A program made the translations under genes and the position numbers. From Methylovorus menthalis (lineage in GTDB: Bacteria > Pseudomonadota > Gammaproteobacteria > Burkholderiales > Methylophilaceae), in assembly GCF_020523625.1 (NCBI RefSeq), contig NZ_JAJAQH010000006.1, forward strand, positions 1,648,134 to 1,712,133: a stretch of DNA of 64,000 bases. The letters are read 5' to 3'. Below, piece by piece: positions 37,901 through 46,198 of this stretch. The notes under the pieces were generated by a model. It saw only the letters and a list, made by a program, of their open reading frames with translations, was not told the origin of the DNA and did not search any database. Each line of letters opens with the position of its first letter. The stretch's first letter is position 1.

Positions 37901-38414
37901 GCGCGCTGACCATATAGCCTATCCACAGGGGCAGATGAAAACACAGCTCCAGCGCATAGGCCATGATGGCGGCCTCAAGCGCAAACAGGATAAAAGTGAA
38001 TGAAGCGTAGATGAATGAGGAAATGGTAGAGCCGATATAGCCGAAGCCCGCGCCCCGTGTCAGCAGATCCATATCCACGCCATATTTGGCAGCGTAATAA
38101 CTGATCGGTAGACCGGTCATGAAGATGATCAGGCCGACAGCCATGATGGCCCAGAAAGCATTGATGAAGCCATAGTTGACGGCAATGGTGCCGCCTATGG
38201 CCTCCAGCACCAGAAAGGAAATGGCGCCGAATGCGGTATTCGCCACCCGCAGCACCGACCACTTGCGGAAGGAACGTGGAGTAAACCGCAAGGCGTAGTC
38301 TTCCAGGGTCTCGTTGGCGACCCATGTGTTGTAGTCGCGGCGTATCTTCACGATACGCTGCGTCGCCATGGATTCGCCGTTCAATGCCCCGTCTGTGACT
38401 CTTCCGTCTGCCAT
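34959..38414 (-). CDS. NCS1 permease-like / hybrid histidine kinase fusion protein
   Basis: This 1151-residue membrane protein has about 12 hydrophobic segments in residues 45-500. They resemble nucleobase-cation symporters of the NCS1/CodB type (for example RGAGFGYIGSTISSFIYASF). A nine-Cys segment follows at about 515-552 (CSVCGN, then CSLCCCLDARC, then CKP), then two more helices (about 585-655) and a coiled segment. The kinase part has a HisKA box with His704 (ISHELRTPLNS), an ATPase domain (about 800-925, DTGPG and GTGLGLTIS), a receiver domain with Asp near 991 (LILMDLAMPVMDG) and a helical tail. By analogy with other transporter-sensor fusions it should couple substrate binding or transport to phosphorylation. 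Its place after urease suggests urea or amide sensing. The ATG follows GGGA. Confidence 0.9.
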   Translation of the reverse strand: MADGRVTDGALNGESMATQRIVKIRRDYNTWVANETLEDYALRFTPRSFRKWSVLRVANTAFGAISFLVLEAIGGTIAVNYGFINAFWAIMAVGLIIFMTGLPISYYAAKYGVDMDLLTRGAGFGYIGSTISSFIYASFTFILFALEAAIMAYALELCFHLPLWIGYMVSALVVIPLVTHGVTLVSRIQMITQPIWLVLLALPFIFVIYKDPDILNRLHAYSGSSGLHGDFNFLMFGAAIAVGIALIPQIGEQVDFLRFMPEKTEKNKWQWHAGVLLAGPGWILLGILKMLGGVLLAYLVIEQGVSHEQAINPTHMYMAGFNYVFSSPQLVLGVTTLFVVISQVKVNMTNAYAGSLAWSNFFARLTHSHPGRVVWMVFNALIAVMLMELDVFQALEQVLGLYSNIAIAWIAAVVADLVINKPLGLSPKGIEFRRAYLFDINPVGVGAMLLSSLLSILAFSGTFGQQAQAFSAFIALFTALLASPLIAWATRGRYYIAREPFKFTLPQSSIPMRIAKCSVCGNDYETDDMANCPAYQGFICSLCCCLDARCNDACKPQARFSEQWQDMLKFVFPKALWSYLQSGLSNYLLLMGVTLAFLGALLGLIYFHETLILEKSAAAALLGPLRLAFLKVFAALVFASAVIAWWLVLTSESRRVAQEESNRQTGLLLREIELHRQTDAELQLARQVAEQANQAKSRYITGISHELRTPLNSILGYAQLLDNDISIPAARQPAIRVIRRSGEHLLSLIEGTLDIARIESGKLTFDIKPLRLPEFIQQVVDMFELQARNKGLTFSYQLTGDLPDMVRADQKRLSQILINILGNAVKFTRQGGVVFRLRYARELAVIEIEDTGPGILKEELDEIFEPFARGSAANNSTVAGTGLGLTISKMLTQLMGGELSVRSVVGSGTVFQIRLFLPQIHSSNEMQSVIIAQPVAYQGPRRRVLVVDNEHVDRELIINILEPLGFEMAQAANGRECLEIYPNFRPDLILMDLAMPVMDGWEASYIIRKVHQSDVCIGIVSANAFDKGLENTAGIPTEDIILKPVNVFELLGWMGNRLGLEWVTRGENSVNEPSPPPQEPLLFPPPEFLHELQSFLKIGFVRGVAEKLEIIALLGPQYGPFVTLMQRLLKEFQLDAMRKILEEVSLHEKSE

Positions 38415-38675
38415 CTAAATCCCGTCAATTTGCGCAGCGATGCCCGCTGCTGCTTTGTTATTTGTCTGGCACAAACCTGCCCCACTTCATCTTACGCAAG
38501 CCAAAAACATTTGGCACTGCGTCAAATGACGTATTTGAAAGATAAGCACGTCACATGCCTATCGCCCGCATAGTCACTGTTTTATAACACCAAAACCACG
38601 AAAATCGGGAGATCAACAGCAAGAGAAAGAGATGAATCAGTTAAGAGCAATCCAAGGATTGCGGTGGTAAGCGGG
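38415..38675. other. Gap upstream of the transporter-kinase gene, no gene seen
   Basis: About 260 bases without a credible gene lie between the hybrid kinase start and the urease-cluster terminator. A short minus-strand reading frame here (inside 38582-38830) runs across the terminator and into ureJ in another frame, so it is not accepted. The segment presumably carries a promoter for the kinase-regulator pair. No clear operator or sigma-54 site was found. Confidence 0.5.
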
Positions 38676-38708
38676 AAAAACCAACGCCCGCCCGGACGGG
38701 CAGGCGTC
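38676..38708 (-). terminator. Rho-independent terminator at the end of the urease cluster
   Basis: The minus strand reads GACGCCTGCCCG-TCC-GGGCGGGCGTT, a G+C-rich hairpin with small mismatches, followed by TGGTTTTTCCC. It lies 12 bp after the ureJ stop and separates the urease genes from the kinase-regulator unit. Confidence 0.8.
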
Positions 38709-38720
38709 TTTTCAAACGAT

Positions 38721-39299
38721 TCAGGCGAAAAGCATCCAGCCGCCAGCCAGTGCAATGATGCCGCCGATAGCATCCTGCAACCTTGCAGACAATGGCATGC
38801 CGCGTGAGGCCAGCAACAAGCCGCCAGCATGCAGCAAGGCAGTGGCCGCCAGCATGGCGGGCAACACCACCAGCGCAGAATGGGTCACCAGTTCAGCACC
38901 GTGCGCCACGCCATGCAGCAAGGCAAACAGGGCCACCAGCGTCACCTGCCACAGAGGCTTCAACACCACATGCAGGGCGATCAAGAGCCCAATGGCCATG
39001 ACGCTGGCGGCGATGGCGGTTTCCATGGCAGGGAGAGTAAGCCCGGCCATGCCTGCCAGCGCACCCACCAGCATGACCAGCAAAAATGTCAGCGGCAATT
39101 GCCAGCGGGCGGCGCCGCCAAGACGCCCAGCCCACAGGCCCACAGCCAGCATCACCATCAAGTGATCCCATCCGGTAAGCGGATGCATGAAGCCCGCGGC
39201 GGCGCTCTCCAGACCATGGCCGGGATGTGCCAGCGCCAGCGTGGGGGAAAGCAGCAAAGCCATAGCGGCCAGGCCAGTTTTTTTACTTACATTTTTCAT
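38721..39299 (-). CDS. ureJ: HupE/UreJ-family membrane protein
   Basis: This 192-residue inner-membrane protein has a signal-like first helix (MALLLSPTLALA), then HPGHGLESAAAGFMHPLTGWDH, the metal-binding-looking signature of HupE/UreJ, and about six helices with another His-containing segment (LHGVAHGAEL). Members are thought to move nickel for hydrogenase or urease. Its position after ureG fits a role in supplying Ni to urease. It starts 37 bp after ureG. The family is certain; Ni transport is inferred from the family. Confidence 0.9.
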   Translation of the reverse strand: MKNVSKKTGLAAMALLLSPTLALAHPGHGLESAAAGFMHPLTGWDHLMVMLAVGLWAGRLGGAARWQLPLTFLLVMLVGALAGMAGLTLPAMETAIAASVMAIGLLIALHVVLKPLWQVTLVALFALLHGVAHGAELVTHSALVVLPAMLAATALLHAGGLLLASRGMPLSARLQDAIGGIIALAGGWMLFA

Positions 39300-39336
39300 C
39301 GGAGACTCCTGGTTATAGCGTTAGCATTCTGTGCAA

Positions 39337-39963
39337 TTACTGCATCAGCCCTTGTTTTTCAATGAAGCGCACAATATCTTCCAGGCCTTGCCCGGTCTTG
39401 AGATTGCTGAACAGGAATGGCCGCTCGCCGCGCATGCGTTTGGCATCGCGGTCCATGACCTCCAGCGATGCGCCTACCATGGGGGCGAGATCAATTTTGT
39501 TGATCACCAGCAAATCAGACTTGGTAATGCCGGGGCCGCCCTTGCGCGGGATCTTCTCTCCGGCCGCCACATCAATCACGTAAATCGTGAGATCTGACAG
39601 CTCTGGGCTGAAGGTGGCAGCGAGGTTATCGCCACCGCTCTCGACAAACACCACATCCAGTGGCGCAAAGCGCTGACTGAGTTGCGCCACCGCTTCCAGA
39701 TTCATGGACGCATCTTCGCGGATGGCGGTATGCGGGCAGCCGCCGGTTTCAACGCCGATAATGCGATCCGGGCTCAAGGCTTCGTTGCGGGTCAGAAACT
39801 CGGCATCTTCCTTGGTATAAATATCATTGGTGACGACGGCAATGTTGTAGACATCGCGCAAGCGCTTGCACAGCGCCAGCGTGAGTGCGGTTTTGCCCGA
39901 GCCCACTGGTCCGCCTATGCCGACGCGCAGCGGTTCGGTCGCGTGTTCTGTTGATGTGGTCAT
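39337..39963 (-). CDS. ureG: Urease accessory GTPase UreG
   Basis: This 208-residue SIMIBI GTPase delivers nickel to urease. The P-loop [17 protein letters not shown], the metal-binding motif CPHT in [13 protein letters not shown], and [23 protein letters not shown] with LVINKIDL as base recognition are all visible. Length is normal. It is preceded by ureF by 59 bp. Confidence 0.98.
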   Translation of the reverse strand: MTTSTEHATEPLRVGIGGPVGSGKTALTLALCKRLRDVYNIAVVTNDIYTKEDAEFLTRNEALSPDRIIGVETGGCPHTAIREDASMNLEAVAQLSQRFAPLDVVFVESGGDNLAATFSPELSDLTIYVIDVAAGEKIPRKGGPGITKSDLLVINKIDLAPMVGASLEVMDRDAKRMRGERPFLFSNLKTGQGLEDIVRFIEKQGLMQ

Positions 39964-40022
39964 GTCTTGATTTCCTTGCTTTGATCTAACTGTTTATTGC
40001 GATGGACATGGCCATCTCCCCA

Positions 40023-40709
40023 TCAGGAGCGAAATAGCCTTGTATATTGTGTTTCATGGCGGCAGCCAGCAATGCTGAGCCCGGGGCAGAAGTTGCTGAT
40101 GTCCTCGTCCGGCAATGCCATGGCACTCGCCACCAGCGCGGGCAATCGCCCTCCCAGTTCCAGCAGGATTTTTTGCCCGGCCACTTGCCCCAGCGGCACC
40201 GCCTTCATGGCAGCGGATACCTGGTTTTCCAGCCAGGACCAGGCATAAGCATGCAATGCCTGCTGAGGCGAAATCTGCCATTGATCGGCAATGCCGGCAT
40301 ATACCGTGATAAACGCTGGTGTCGGCATGGCCTGCAAGCGCGTCAGCCAATCCCCGGGCAGACTCTCAAATTCACTCAGCAAGCGCACCAGTGAATAGCC
40401 CATCTGGCGACTTTCGGCATGCGCCTCGGCAGTATCGCGCCCGGCCTGATAAAACGCATCCCACTCACTGACCGCTGGCTGATTACTCGCCGCCCATGCC
40501 TGCATCAGGCGGTGCAAAAGCGGTAGCTCAAACTGCCCCTGATACATGGTCAGCACAGCCCCTATCCAGGCCTCGGCAGTGGCTTTATCAGTGACATCGC
40601 CGCACTCAATCGTCCACTCAAGGCCTTGCGAATAACTATAGGCCCCCACCGGCAGCATGGGGCTTGCCAGCTGCAACAAGCGGGAAAGCGCCAATGCTTT
40701 ACCCGGCAT
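40023..40709 (-). CDS. ureF: Urease accessory protein UreF
   Basis: This 228-residue helical protein bridges UreD and UreG in the urease activation complex. LLQLASPMLPVGAYSYSQGLEW is the typical UreF N-terminus, and a conserved-looking R-rich C-terminus (HETQYTRLFRS) closes it. It overlaps the end of ureE by 11 bp, so the two are coupled. Confidence 0.97.
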   Translation of the reverse strand: MPGKALALSRLLQLASPMLPVGAYSYSQGLEWTIECGDVTDKATAEAWIGAVLTMYQGQFELPLLHRLMQAWAASNQPAVSEWDAFYQAGRDTAEAHAESRQMGYSLVRLLSEFESLPGDWLTRLQAMPTPAFITVYAGIADQWQISPQQALHAYAWSWLENQVSAAMKAVPLGQVAGQKILLELGGRLPALVASAMALPDEDISNFCPGLSIAGCRHETQYTRLFRS

Positions 40710-41205
40710 GGCGTTTCAGCCGCATGGGCGGGCGCAGGTTAGCGCCAGTATCGTCATCATGGGAATGGCGGTGACCACCGCCATACGCCCCGGCCTCGGG
40801 TTCAAATGGCGCATGCAATTCATGCACCGTCACATTCAGCCCCAGCAGCATGTCTTTCAATACGTGATCCTGCTCAAGCCGTAACCAGCCCTCCCCCACT
40901 TGCAGGGGCACATGGCGATTACCCAGATGATAGGCAGCACGGGTCAGTGTCGGTGCATCGGGTGCGGTAACATCCATCACTGGCTGCTCAGCCGCTAGCA
41001 CTTCAATAATGCGACCATCTTCAGCGCGCAGGCAATCGCCGCCACGCAGGATGGTGCCGCGCTCCAGCAGCAAGGCCGCCTCCTGGCCGGATTGCAGGGT
41101 GACGCGCAGGCGGCTTTTCTGGCGCCGGTCAAAGGGCAATGCCACCCTGTCATCAATATGGTCGTGACCAATGGCCCGTTCAAATATGTTCAGCATCTCG
41201 CTCAT
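40699..41205 (-). CDS. ureE: Urease accessory nickel chaperone UreE
   Basis: This 168-residue metallochaperone has an N-terminal peptide-binding domain and a C-terminal nickel-binding domain containing HELHAPFEP. It ends in a short His-rich tail (GGGHRHSHDDD) that binds Ni in other UreE proteins. It lies 52 bp after ureC and overlaps ureF by 11 bp. Confidence 0.97.
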   Translation of the reverse strand: MSEMLNIFERAIGHDHIDDRVALPFDRRQKSRLRVTLQSGQEAALLLERGTILRGGDCLRAEDGRIIEVLAAEQPVMDVTAPDAPTLTRAAYHLGNRHVPLQVGEGWLRLEQDHVLKDMLLGLNVTVHELHAPFEPEAGAYGGGHRHSHDDDTGANLRPPMRLKRHAG

Positions 41206-41257
41206 TCAACCTGAGGTTCTTTCTGATGCACGCTCACCATCATCTGCACTCGCGCAG

Positions 41258-42961
41258 CTAAAACAGGAAATAGCGCTGAGCCATGGGCAGCACGGTGGCG
41301 GGCTCGCACACCAGCAGCATGCCATCGGCGCGCACGGCATAGGTTTCGGTATCCACATCAATCGTTGGCATCCAGCCATTGTGGACCATGTCTTTTTTCT
41401 TGACGTCGCGGGTGCCACGCACGGCCACCAGCGGCTTTTGCAGCCCCAGCGCCGCCAGTTGCGGATTATGCAGCGCCGCTTGCGAAACAAAGGTCACCGA
41501 GGTTTTGAGGCCACCGCCGTATGCGCCAAACATATGGCGATAGTGCACAGGCTGTGGCGTAGGGATAGACGCATTGGGGTCGCCCATGGCGGCCGCGGCA
41601 ATCATGCCCCCCTTGAGGATAGTGGAAGGCTTGACGCCAAAAAACGCCGGACGCCACAGCACCAGGTCGGCCAGTTTGCCGACTTCAATCGAGCCGACTT
41701 CATGGGCAATGCCATGTGTCAGCGCGGGGTTGATGGTGTATTTGGCGATATAGCGTTTCACGCGGAAATTATCGTTGCGTGCTGTATCTTCAGCGAGTGC
41801 ACCACGCTGCACTTTCATTTTGTGCGCGGTCTGCCAGGTACGGATGATAACTTCGCCGACGCGGCCCATGGCCTGCGAGTCGGACGACATCATGGAAAAG
41901 GCACCGAGGTCATGCAGGATATCCTCGGCAGCAATCGTCTCGCGGCGTATGCGACTTTCGGCAAAAGCGATGTCTTCCGCAATGGCCGGATCAAGGTGAT
42001 GGCACACCATCAACATATCCAGATGCTCATCGATGGTATTGACGGTATAAGGCCGCGTCGGATTGGTGGACGACGGCAGCACATTGGCAAAGCCTGCCGC
42101 CTTGATGATGTCCGGCGCATGGCCGCCACCCGCACCTTCGGTGTGGAAGGTATGGATGGTGCGGTCCTTGAAGGCCGCAATCGTGGTTTCGACAAAGCCC
42201 GATTCATTCAGGGTATCGGAGTGGATGGCCACCTGCACATCCATGTCCTCGGCCACGCTCAGGCAATTATCAATGGCGGCTGGTGTGGTGCCCCAGTCTT
42301 CATGCAACTTGAGGCCAATCGCCCCCGCTTCCACCTGCTCCACCAGCGGCTGCGGCACGCTGACGTTGCCCTTGCCAAGGAAGCCCAGGTTCATGGGGAA
42401 GGCATCGGCCGCCTGCAACATGCGATGGATATGCCAAGGGCCCGGCGTACAGGTGGTGGCAAAGGTGCCGGTCGCAGGCCCGGTGCCGCCGCCTATCATG
42501 GTGGTCACGCCCGACATCAGCGCTTCTTCAATCTGTTGCGGGCAAATGAAATGGATATGCGTATCAACGCCGCCTGCGGTCACGATCATGCCTTCACCGG
42601 CAATCACTTCAGTAGCAGCGCCTATGGCAATGGTGATGCCGGGCTGGATATCCGGATTGCCCGCCTTGCCGATGGCCGCAATGCGCCCGGCCTTGAGACC
42701 GATATCGGCCTTGATGATGCCGGTGTAGTCCACTATCAGGGCATTGGTAATCACAGTATCCGCGACTTCGGCAGCGACGCGCTGGCCCTGGCCCATGCCG
42801 TCGCGGATCACCTTGCCACCGCCGAACTTCACTTCCTCGCCATACAGGGTGTAATCCTTCTCCACCTCTATCCAGAGCTCGGTATCGGCGAGCCGCACGC
42901 GGTCCCCCACGGTGGGGCCAAACATTTCAGCATAAGCCTGCCGCGAAATCTTTACACTCAT
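41258..42961 (-). CDS. ureC: Urease alpha subunit
   Basis: This 567-residue catalytic subunit hydrolyses urea to ammonia and carbamate. The nickel ligand region [10 protein letters not shown], the carbamylated lysine K218 in [12 protein letters not shown], and the flap region MVCHHLD are intact. Length is standard for bacterial UreC. It overlaps ureB by 4 bp (ATGA). No active-site change was noticed, so it should be functional once activated. Confidence 0.98.
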   Translation of the reverse strand: MSVKISRQAYAEMFGPTVGDRVRLADTELWIEVEKDYTLYGEEVKFGGGKVIRDGMGQGQRVAAEVADTVITNALIVDYTGIIKADIGLKAGRIAAIGKAGNPDIQPGITIAIGAATEVIAGEGMIVTAGGVDTHIHFICPQQIEEALMSGVTTMIGGGTGPATGTFATTCTPGPWHIHRMLQAADAFPMNLGFLGKGNVSVPQPLVEQVEAGAIGLKLHEDWGTTPAAIDNCLSVAEDMDVQVAIHSDTLNESGFVETTIAAFKDRTIHTFHTEGAGGGHAPDIIKAAGFANVLPSSTNPTRPYTVNTIDEHLDMLMVCHHLDPAIAEDIAFAESRIRRETIAAEDILHDLGAFSMMSSDSQAMGRVGEVIIRTWQTAHKMKVQRGALAEDTARNDNFRVKRYIAKYTINPALTHGIAHEVGSIEVGKLADLVLWRPAFFGVKPSTILKGGMIAAAAMGDPNASIPTPQPVHYRHMFGAYGGGLKTSVTFVSQAALHNPQLAALGLQKPLVAVRGTRDVKKKDMVHNGWMPTIDVDTETYAVRADGMLLVCEPATVLPMAQRYFLF

Positions 42962-43266
42962 TTCAATGCTCCCATGACCTTGCCAGCAAAGCCGTAGACC
43001 TTCCTGTCACCCGCCAGCGCTACCAGTTGCACAGTGCGTGTCTGCCCTGGCTCAAAGCGCACAGCGGTGCCCGCCGCAATATCCAGCCGGAAGCCGTAGG
43101 CGGCCTGGCGGTCAAAGCTCAAAGCTTCGTTGGTCTCGTAAAAATGGTAATGCGAGCCTATCTGTATCGGGCGGTCGCCGGTATTGGCAACATCCAGCGT
43201 CACCGTGGCGCGGCCATCGTTAAGCACGATCTCGCCTGCTTCTACCTGCATTTCACCAGGAATCAT
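42958..43266 (-). CDS. ureB: Urease beta subunit
   Basis: This 102-residue structural subunit reads [19 protein letters not shown], then [17 protein letters not shown] and AFDRQAAYG-like features ([25 protein letters not shown]), typical of UreB. It overlaps ureC by 4 bp and follows ureA by 51 bp. Confidence 0.98.
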   Translation of the reverse strand: MIPGEMQVEAGEIVLNDGRATVTLDVANTGDRPIQIGSHYHFYETNEALSFDRQAAYGFRLDIAAGTAVRFEPGQTRTVQLVALAGDRKVYGFAGKVMGALK

Positions 43267-43317
43267 GGTTATTCCTCATATTCTTGTTAGGCTTTGTGAC
43301 TTGCGCTGAGTAAGGCA

Positions 43318-43620
43318 TCAGGGAATGGGATGATGGACCGTGACCAGCTTGGTGCCATCAGGAAAAGTCGCTTCTATCTGTATCTCGGGGATCATCTCCG
43401 GCACCCCTTCCATGACATCATCCCGGCTAAGCAGCGTAGCGCCATAGCCCATTAATTCGGCTACGGTCTTGCCGTCACGTGCGCCCTCCATGATGGCGGC
43501 CGAAATATAAGCTATAGACTCCGGGTAATTGAGCTTGAGGCCGCGCGCCTTGCGACGCTCGGCCAGCAGCGCGGCAGTAAAAATCAGCAACTTATCTTTT
43601 TCTCTTGGGCTTAATTCCAT
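43318..43620 (-). CDS. ureA: Urease gamma subunit
   Basis: This 100-residue structural subunit begins [20 protein letters not shown] and contains [24 protein letters not shown], diagnostic for UreA, ending in TVHHPIP. A 146-bp gap separates it from ureD upstream. Confidence 0.98.
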   Translation of the reverse strand: MELSPREKDKLLIFTAALLAERRKARGLKLNYPESIAYISAAIMEGARDGKTVAELMGYGATLLSRDDVMEGVPEMIPEIQIEATFPDGTKLVTVHHPIP

Positions 43621-43766
43621 AGTGACTCCATAATGCGCGTGACTTAAAACGCGCCTGACTTCATTCTCTCAGCATCCCGCCAACTCATCTTGCTTACCTG
43701 GACCTCTGCGCCATGGCTGAAAGCAGGCGATAGCATCAGTCCAGTTTAATTCATCCGCAGCCCGGC

Positions 43767-44636
43767 TCAGGTATTCCAGATACGCGGTCGCACGGCTTCG
43801 CGCTGACCATACCAGGGACGCAACAGCTGCCACAAGGCTTCAAAATAATGTCGGGCTTCCTGCGCCGAATCTCCCAGATAGCGTGCCGCCACCACTTCGG
43901 GCAACGCAGTAACACCAATGCGCGCTGCCGACGTCAAGGCCAGCGCCTGGCATTCCGCCAGAATATCCTTGGGCAGGCTGCCAGCCGCCACAACAAAACT
44001 GCCATTCACCACCGCGCCATGGAGCCCAACCGCCGAGCGCATCAGCAGCGCCTGCGGCTGAAAATTAGCACGCTCCAGCCAGAGCAGCCGTCCATCGCGG
44101 CGTATGCTGAAGCGCTGGCGCAAGGCTCCCTGCTGCCATTGCTCGCCGCGCGCCTGACGCCCAAAACACTGAATATCCCATCCGGCAAAAACAGCCTGAC
44201 CAGTCAAGTGAATGTCGGCATCGAAATGCACATCAGCGCCATCAAACAATATATTTTCCTGCGGCAGCCATTCCAGTTGGGCCTGGTCAGCCAGATGAAA
44301 CTGCAGCGTCTGACTGGCGCGACGGCCGCCGGACTTATACCACTTGCCTGCACCAGGGGTAGTCAGCAAGGCCTGCGATTGCGGCCCCAACGTAGCTTGC
44401 AGTGTCAGCTGATCGCCACCGGCAACACCTCCCGGCGGATGCACGATAATTCCATGGCAAAGATCAGGTCCTTCCGGATGCAGGCTTTTCTGTATCACCA
44501 GCGGCCCCTGATGGGAACGGCGAACCAGGGTGCTGCGTTGGTGGCTGACGGCAAACTCCAGCTCCAGCCTGGCCTGCCAGCCTGCGGCATAAGCGCCTGA
44601 CATGGCGGTGACCGCCTCACGGGAAATCTGGTTCAT
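43767..44636 (-). CDS. ureD: Urease accessory protein UreD (UreH)
   Basis: This protein of about 289 residues is the scaffold that brings UreF and UreG to apo-urease. Typical segments are HPPGGVAGGDQLTL, then TTPGAGKWYKSGGRRASQ, and LEWLPQENILFDGADV. An alternative GTG start at 44651 would add five residues. Neither start has a good ribosome-binding site, so the start is uncertain. It is the first gene of the urease group, behind a hairpin after urtE. Confidence 0.95.
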   Translation of the reverse strand: MNQISREAVTAMSGAYAAGWQARLELEFAVSHQRSTLVRRSHQGPLVIQKSLHPEGPDLCHGIIVHPPGGVAGGDQLTLQATLGPQSQALLTTPGAGKWYKSGGRRASQTLQFHLADQAQLEWLPQENILFDGADVHFDADIHLTGQAVFAGWDIQCFGRQARGEQWQQGALRQRFSIRRDGRLLWLERANFQPQALLMRSAVGLHGAVVNGSFVVAAGSLPKDILAECQALALTSAARIGVTALPEVVAARYLGDSAQEARHYFEALWQLLRPWYGQREAVRPRIWNT

Positions 44637-44682
44637 ACCGCATGATGACACAAAAAAATGGAAAAACGGACTGCGAAAAGGG

Positions 44683-44715
44683 CCGACTGGCAGTCTGAAA
44701 GGGCCTGCCAGTCGG
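44683..44715 (-). terminator. Hairpin between urtE and ureD, terminator or attenuator
   Basis: A perfect 11-bp stem CCGACTGGCAG/CTGCCAGTCGG with an 11-nt loop lies 18 bp after the urtE stop. T-rich stretches (CCCTTTTC, further on GTTTTTCC) follow on the minus strand. It could reduce read-through from the transporter genes into urease. Confidence 0.65.
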
Positions 44716-44732
44716 GGGATACTCCCGGTCGC

Positions 44733-45422
44733 TCACACCGAGAGGTAACTCTTGATCTTGGCCGCATCCACTTCTTCACGCTTGTTTTCGTGGATGAATT
44801 TACCTTTGTCGATCACGATGATGCGGTCGGCAATTTCCATGGTGAAGCTGAGCACCTGCTCGGACACGATGATGGTGATCTCGCGCATTTTGCGGATTTC
44901 ATTCAGCACCTTGGCAATGTCCTTGATGATGGAAGGCTGTATGCCTTCGGTGGGCTCATCCAGCAGCAATACCTTGGGGTTGGTCACCAGCGCACGGGCA
45001 ATCGCTAGTTGCTGCTGCTGACCACCGGAAAGATTGCCGCCCTTGCGGTTACGCATCTCGAACAACACCGGGAACAAGGCATAGATATCCTCGGGGATTT
45101 CCCGCGTTTTGGATTTCTCCATGCCGGTCATGATGTTTTCCTGCACCGTCATGGTGGGGAATATCATCCGCCCCTGCGGCACATACGCGAGGCCCTTGGC
45201 GACACGTTCGTGGCTTTCGTTGCCATTGAGGTCTACACCATCCACCGTTGCCTTGGCGGCCTTGCTGGGCAGTATGCCCATCAGCGATTTGAACAGCGTG
45301 GTCTTGCCCATGCCATTGCGGCCCATGATAGCCAGGGTTTCGTTGCGCTCAGCCTTGAAGCTGAGGCCATGGATCACCTGGCTCTGGCCATAACTCACAT
45401 TCAGGTCTTGAATTTCAAACAT
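44733..45422 (-). CDS. urtE: Urea/amide ABC transporter ATP-binding protein UrtE
   Basis: This 229-residue ATPase has Walker A GRNGMGKTT, signature LSGGQQQQLAIARAL and Walker B VLLLDEPTEG followed by IQPSIIKDI, which is typical of UrtE. It forms the nucleotide-binding pair with UrtD below the UrtBC membrane channel. It starts 32 bp after urtD. In the Methylophilus fmd cluster the related transporter serves short amides as well as urea. Confidence 0.95.
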   Translation of the reverse strand: MFEIQDLNVSYGQSQVIHGLSFKAERNETLAIMGRNGMGKTTLFKSLMGILPSKAAKATVDGVDLNGNESHERVAKGLAYVPQGRMIFPTMTVQENIMTGMEKSKTREIPEDIYALFPVLFEMRNRKGGNLSGGQQQQLAIARALVTNPKVLLLDEPTEGIQPSIIKDIAKVLNEIRKMREITIIVSEQVLSFTMEIADRIIVIDKGKFIHENKREEVDAAKIKSYLSV

Positions 45423-45454
45423 CGTCTGTCTCCCGTGACGTAATGGCTCAACTG

Positions 45455-46198
45455 CTAGTGGCCCAAATACACTTCAATGACCTTTTCATCGGCCTGCACC
45501 TTGTCCATGCTGCCTTCGGCCAGAATCTTGCCCTGATGCAGCACGGTGACCTTGTGCGCGATCTTCTTCACGAACTCCATGTCGTGCTCAATCACGATCA
45601 CCGAGCGGTTCTGGCAGATACGATTCAAGAGCTCTGCGGTCTGATCGCGCTCCTTGGCGCTCATGCCGGCCACCGGCTCGTCCAGCATCAAGAGCTCAGG
45701 CTCCTGCATCAACAGCATGCCGATCTCCAGCCATTGCTTCTGGCCGTGGCTGAGTAAAGCGGCTTCCATATCCAGAAAATCCTTCAGCAGGATTTCTTCC
45801 GCCACCTTGTACACCTGCGTCATCACATCGTCCGAGCGCTTGAACAGCAGGCTGCCCCAGACACTGCGACCACGTGGATACGACACTTCCAGATTCTGAT
45901 ACACCGTCAGGTTTTCATAGATGGAAGGCGTCTGGAACTTGCGCCCCACCCCGGCCCGCACGATTTCATGCTCGGCCAGCTTGGTCAGTTCCTTGTTCTT
46001 GAACTTGATCGAGCCCGAGGTGGATTTGGTCTTGCCGCAGATCAGGTCGAGCACGGTGGTCTTGCCGGCGCCGTTAGGGCCGATCACCACGCGTAGCTCG
46101 TTCTTGTCGACGTACAGGTTCAGCTTGTCCACCGCCTTGAAACCGTCAAACGATACGGTCAGGTCTTCAATTGCCAGGATAAAGTCAGTATTACTCAT
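45455..46198 (-). CDS. urtD: Urea/amide ABC transporter ATP-binding protein UrtD
   Basis: This 247-residue ATPase has Walker A GPNGAGKTT, a non-standard signature LSHGQKQWLEIGML, which is usual for UrtD, and Walker B LLMLDEPVAGMS. It overlaps urtC by 4 bp (ATGA), so it is coupled to the permease gene. Confidence 0.95.
   Translation of the reverse strand: MSNTDFILAIEDLTVSFDGFKAVDKLNLYVDKNELRVVIGPNGAGKTTVLDLICGKTKSTSGSIKFKNKELTKLAEHEIVRAGVGRKFQTPSIYENLTVYQNLEVSYPRGRSVWGSLLFKRSDDVMTQVYKVAEEILLKDFLDMEAALLSHGQKQWLEIGMLLMQEPELLMLDEPVAGMSAKERDQTAELLNRICQNRSVIVIEHDMEFVKKIAHKVTVLHQGKILAEGSMDKVQADEKVIEVYLGH

Noticed and set aside
41171-42997. Plus-strand open frame of 608 codons opposite ureC, rich in His and Gly
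   Set aside because: It is antisense to a complete urease alpha gene and its composition mirrors that gene's codon usage. No domain or start signal supports it.
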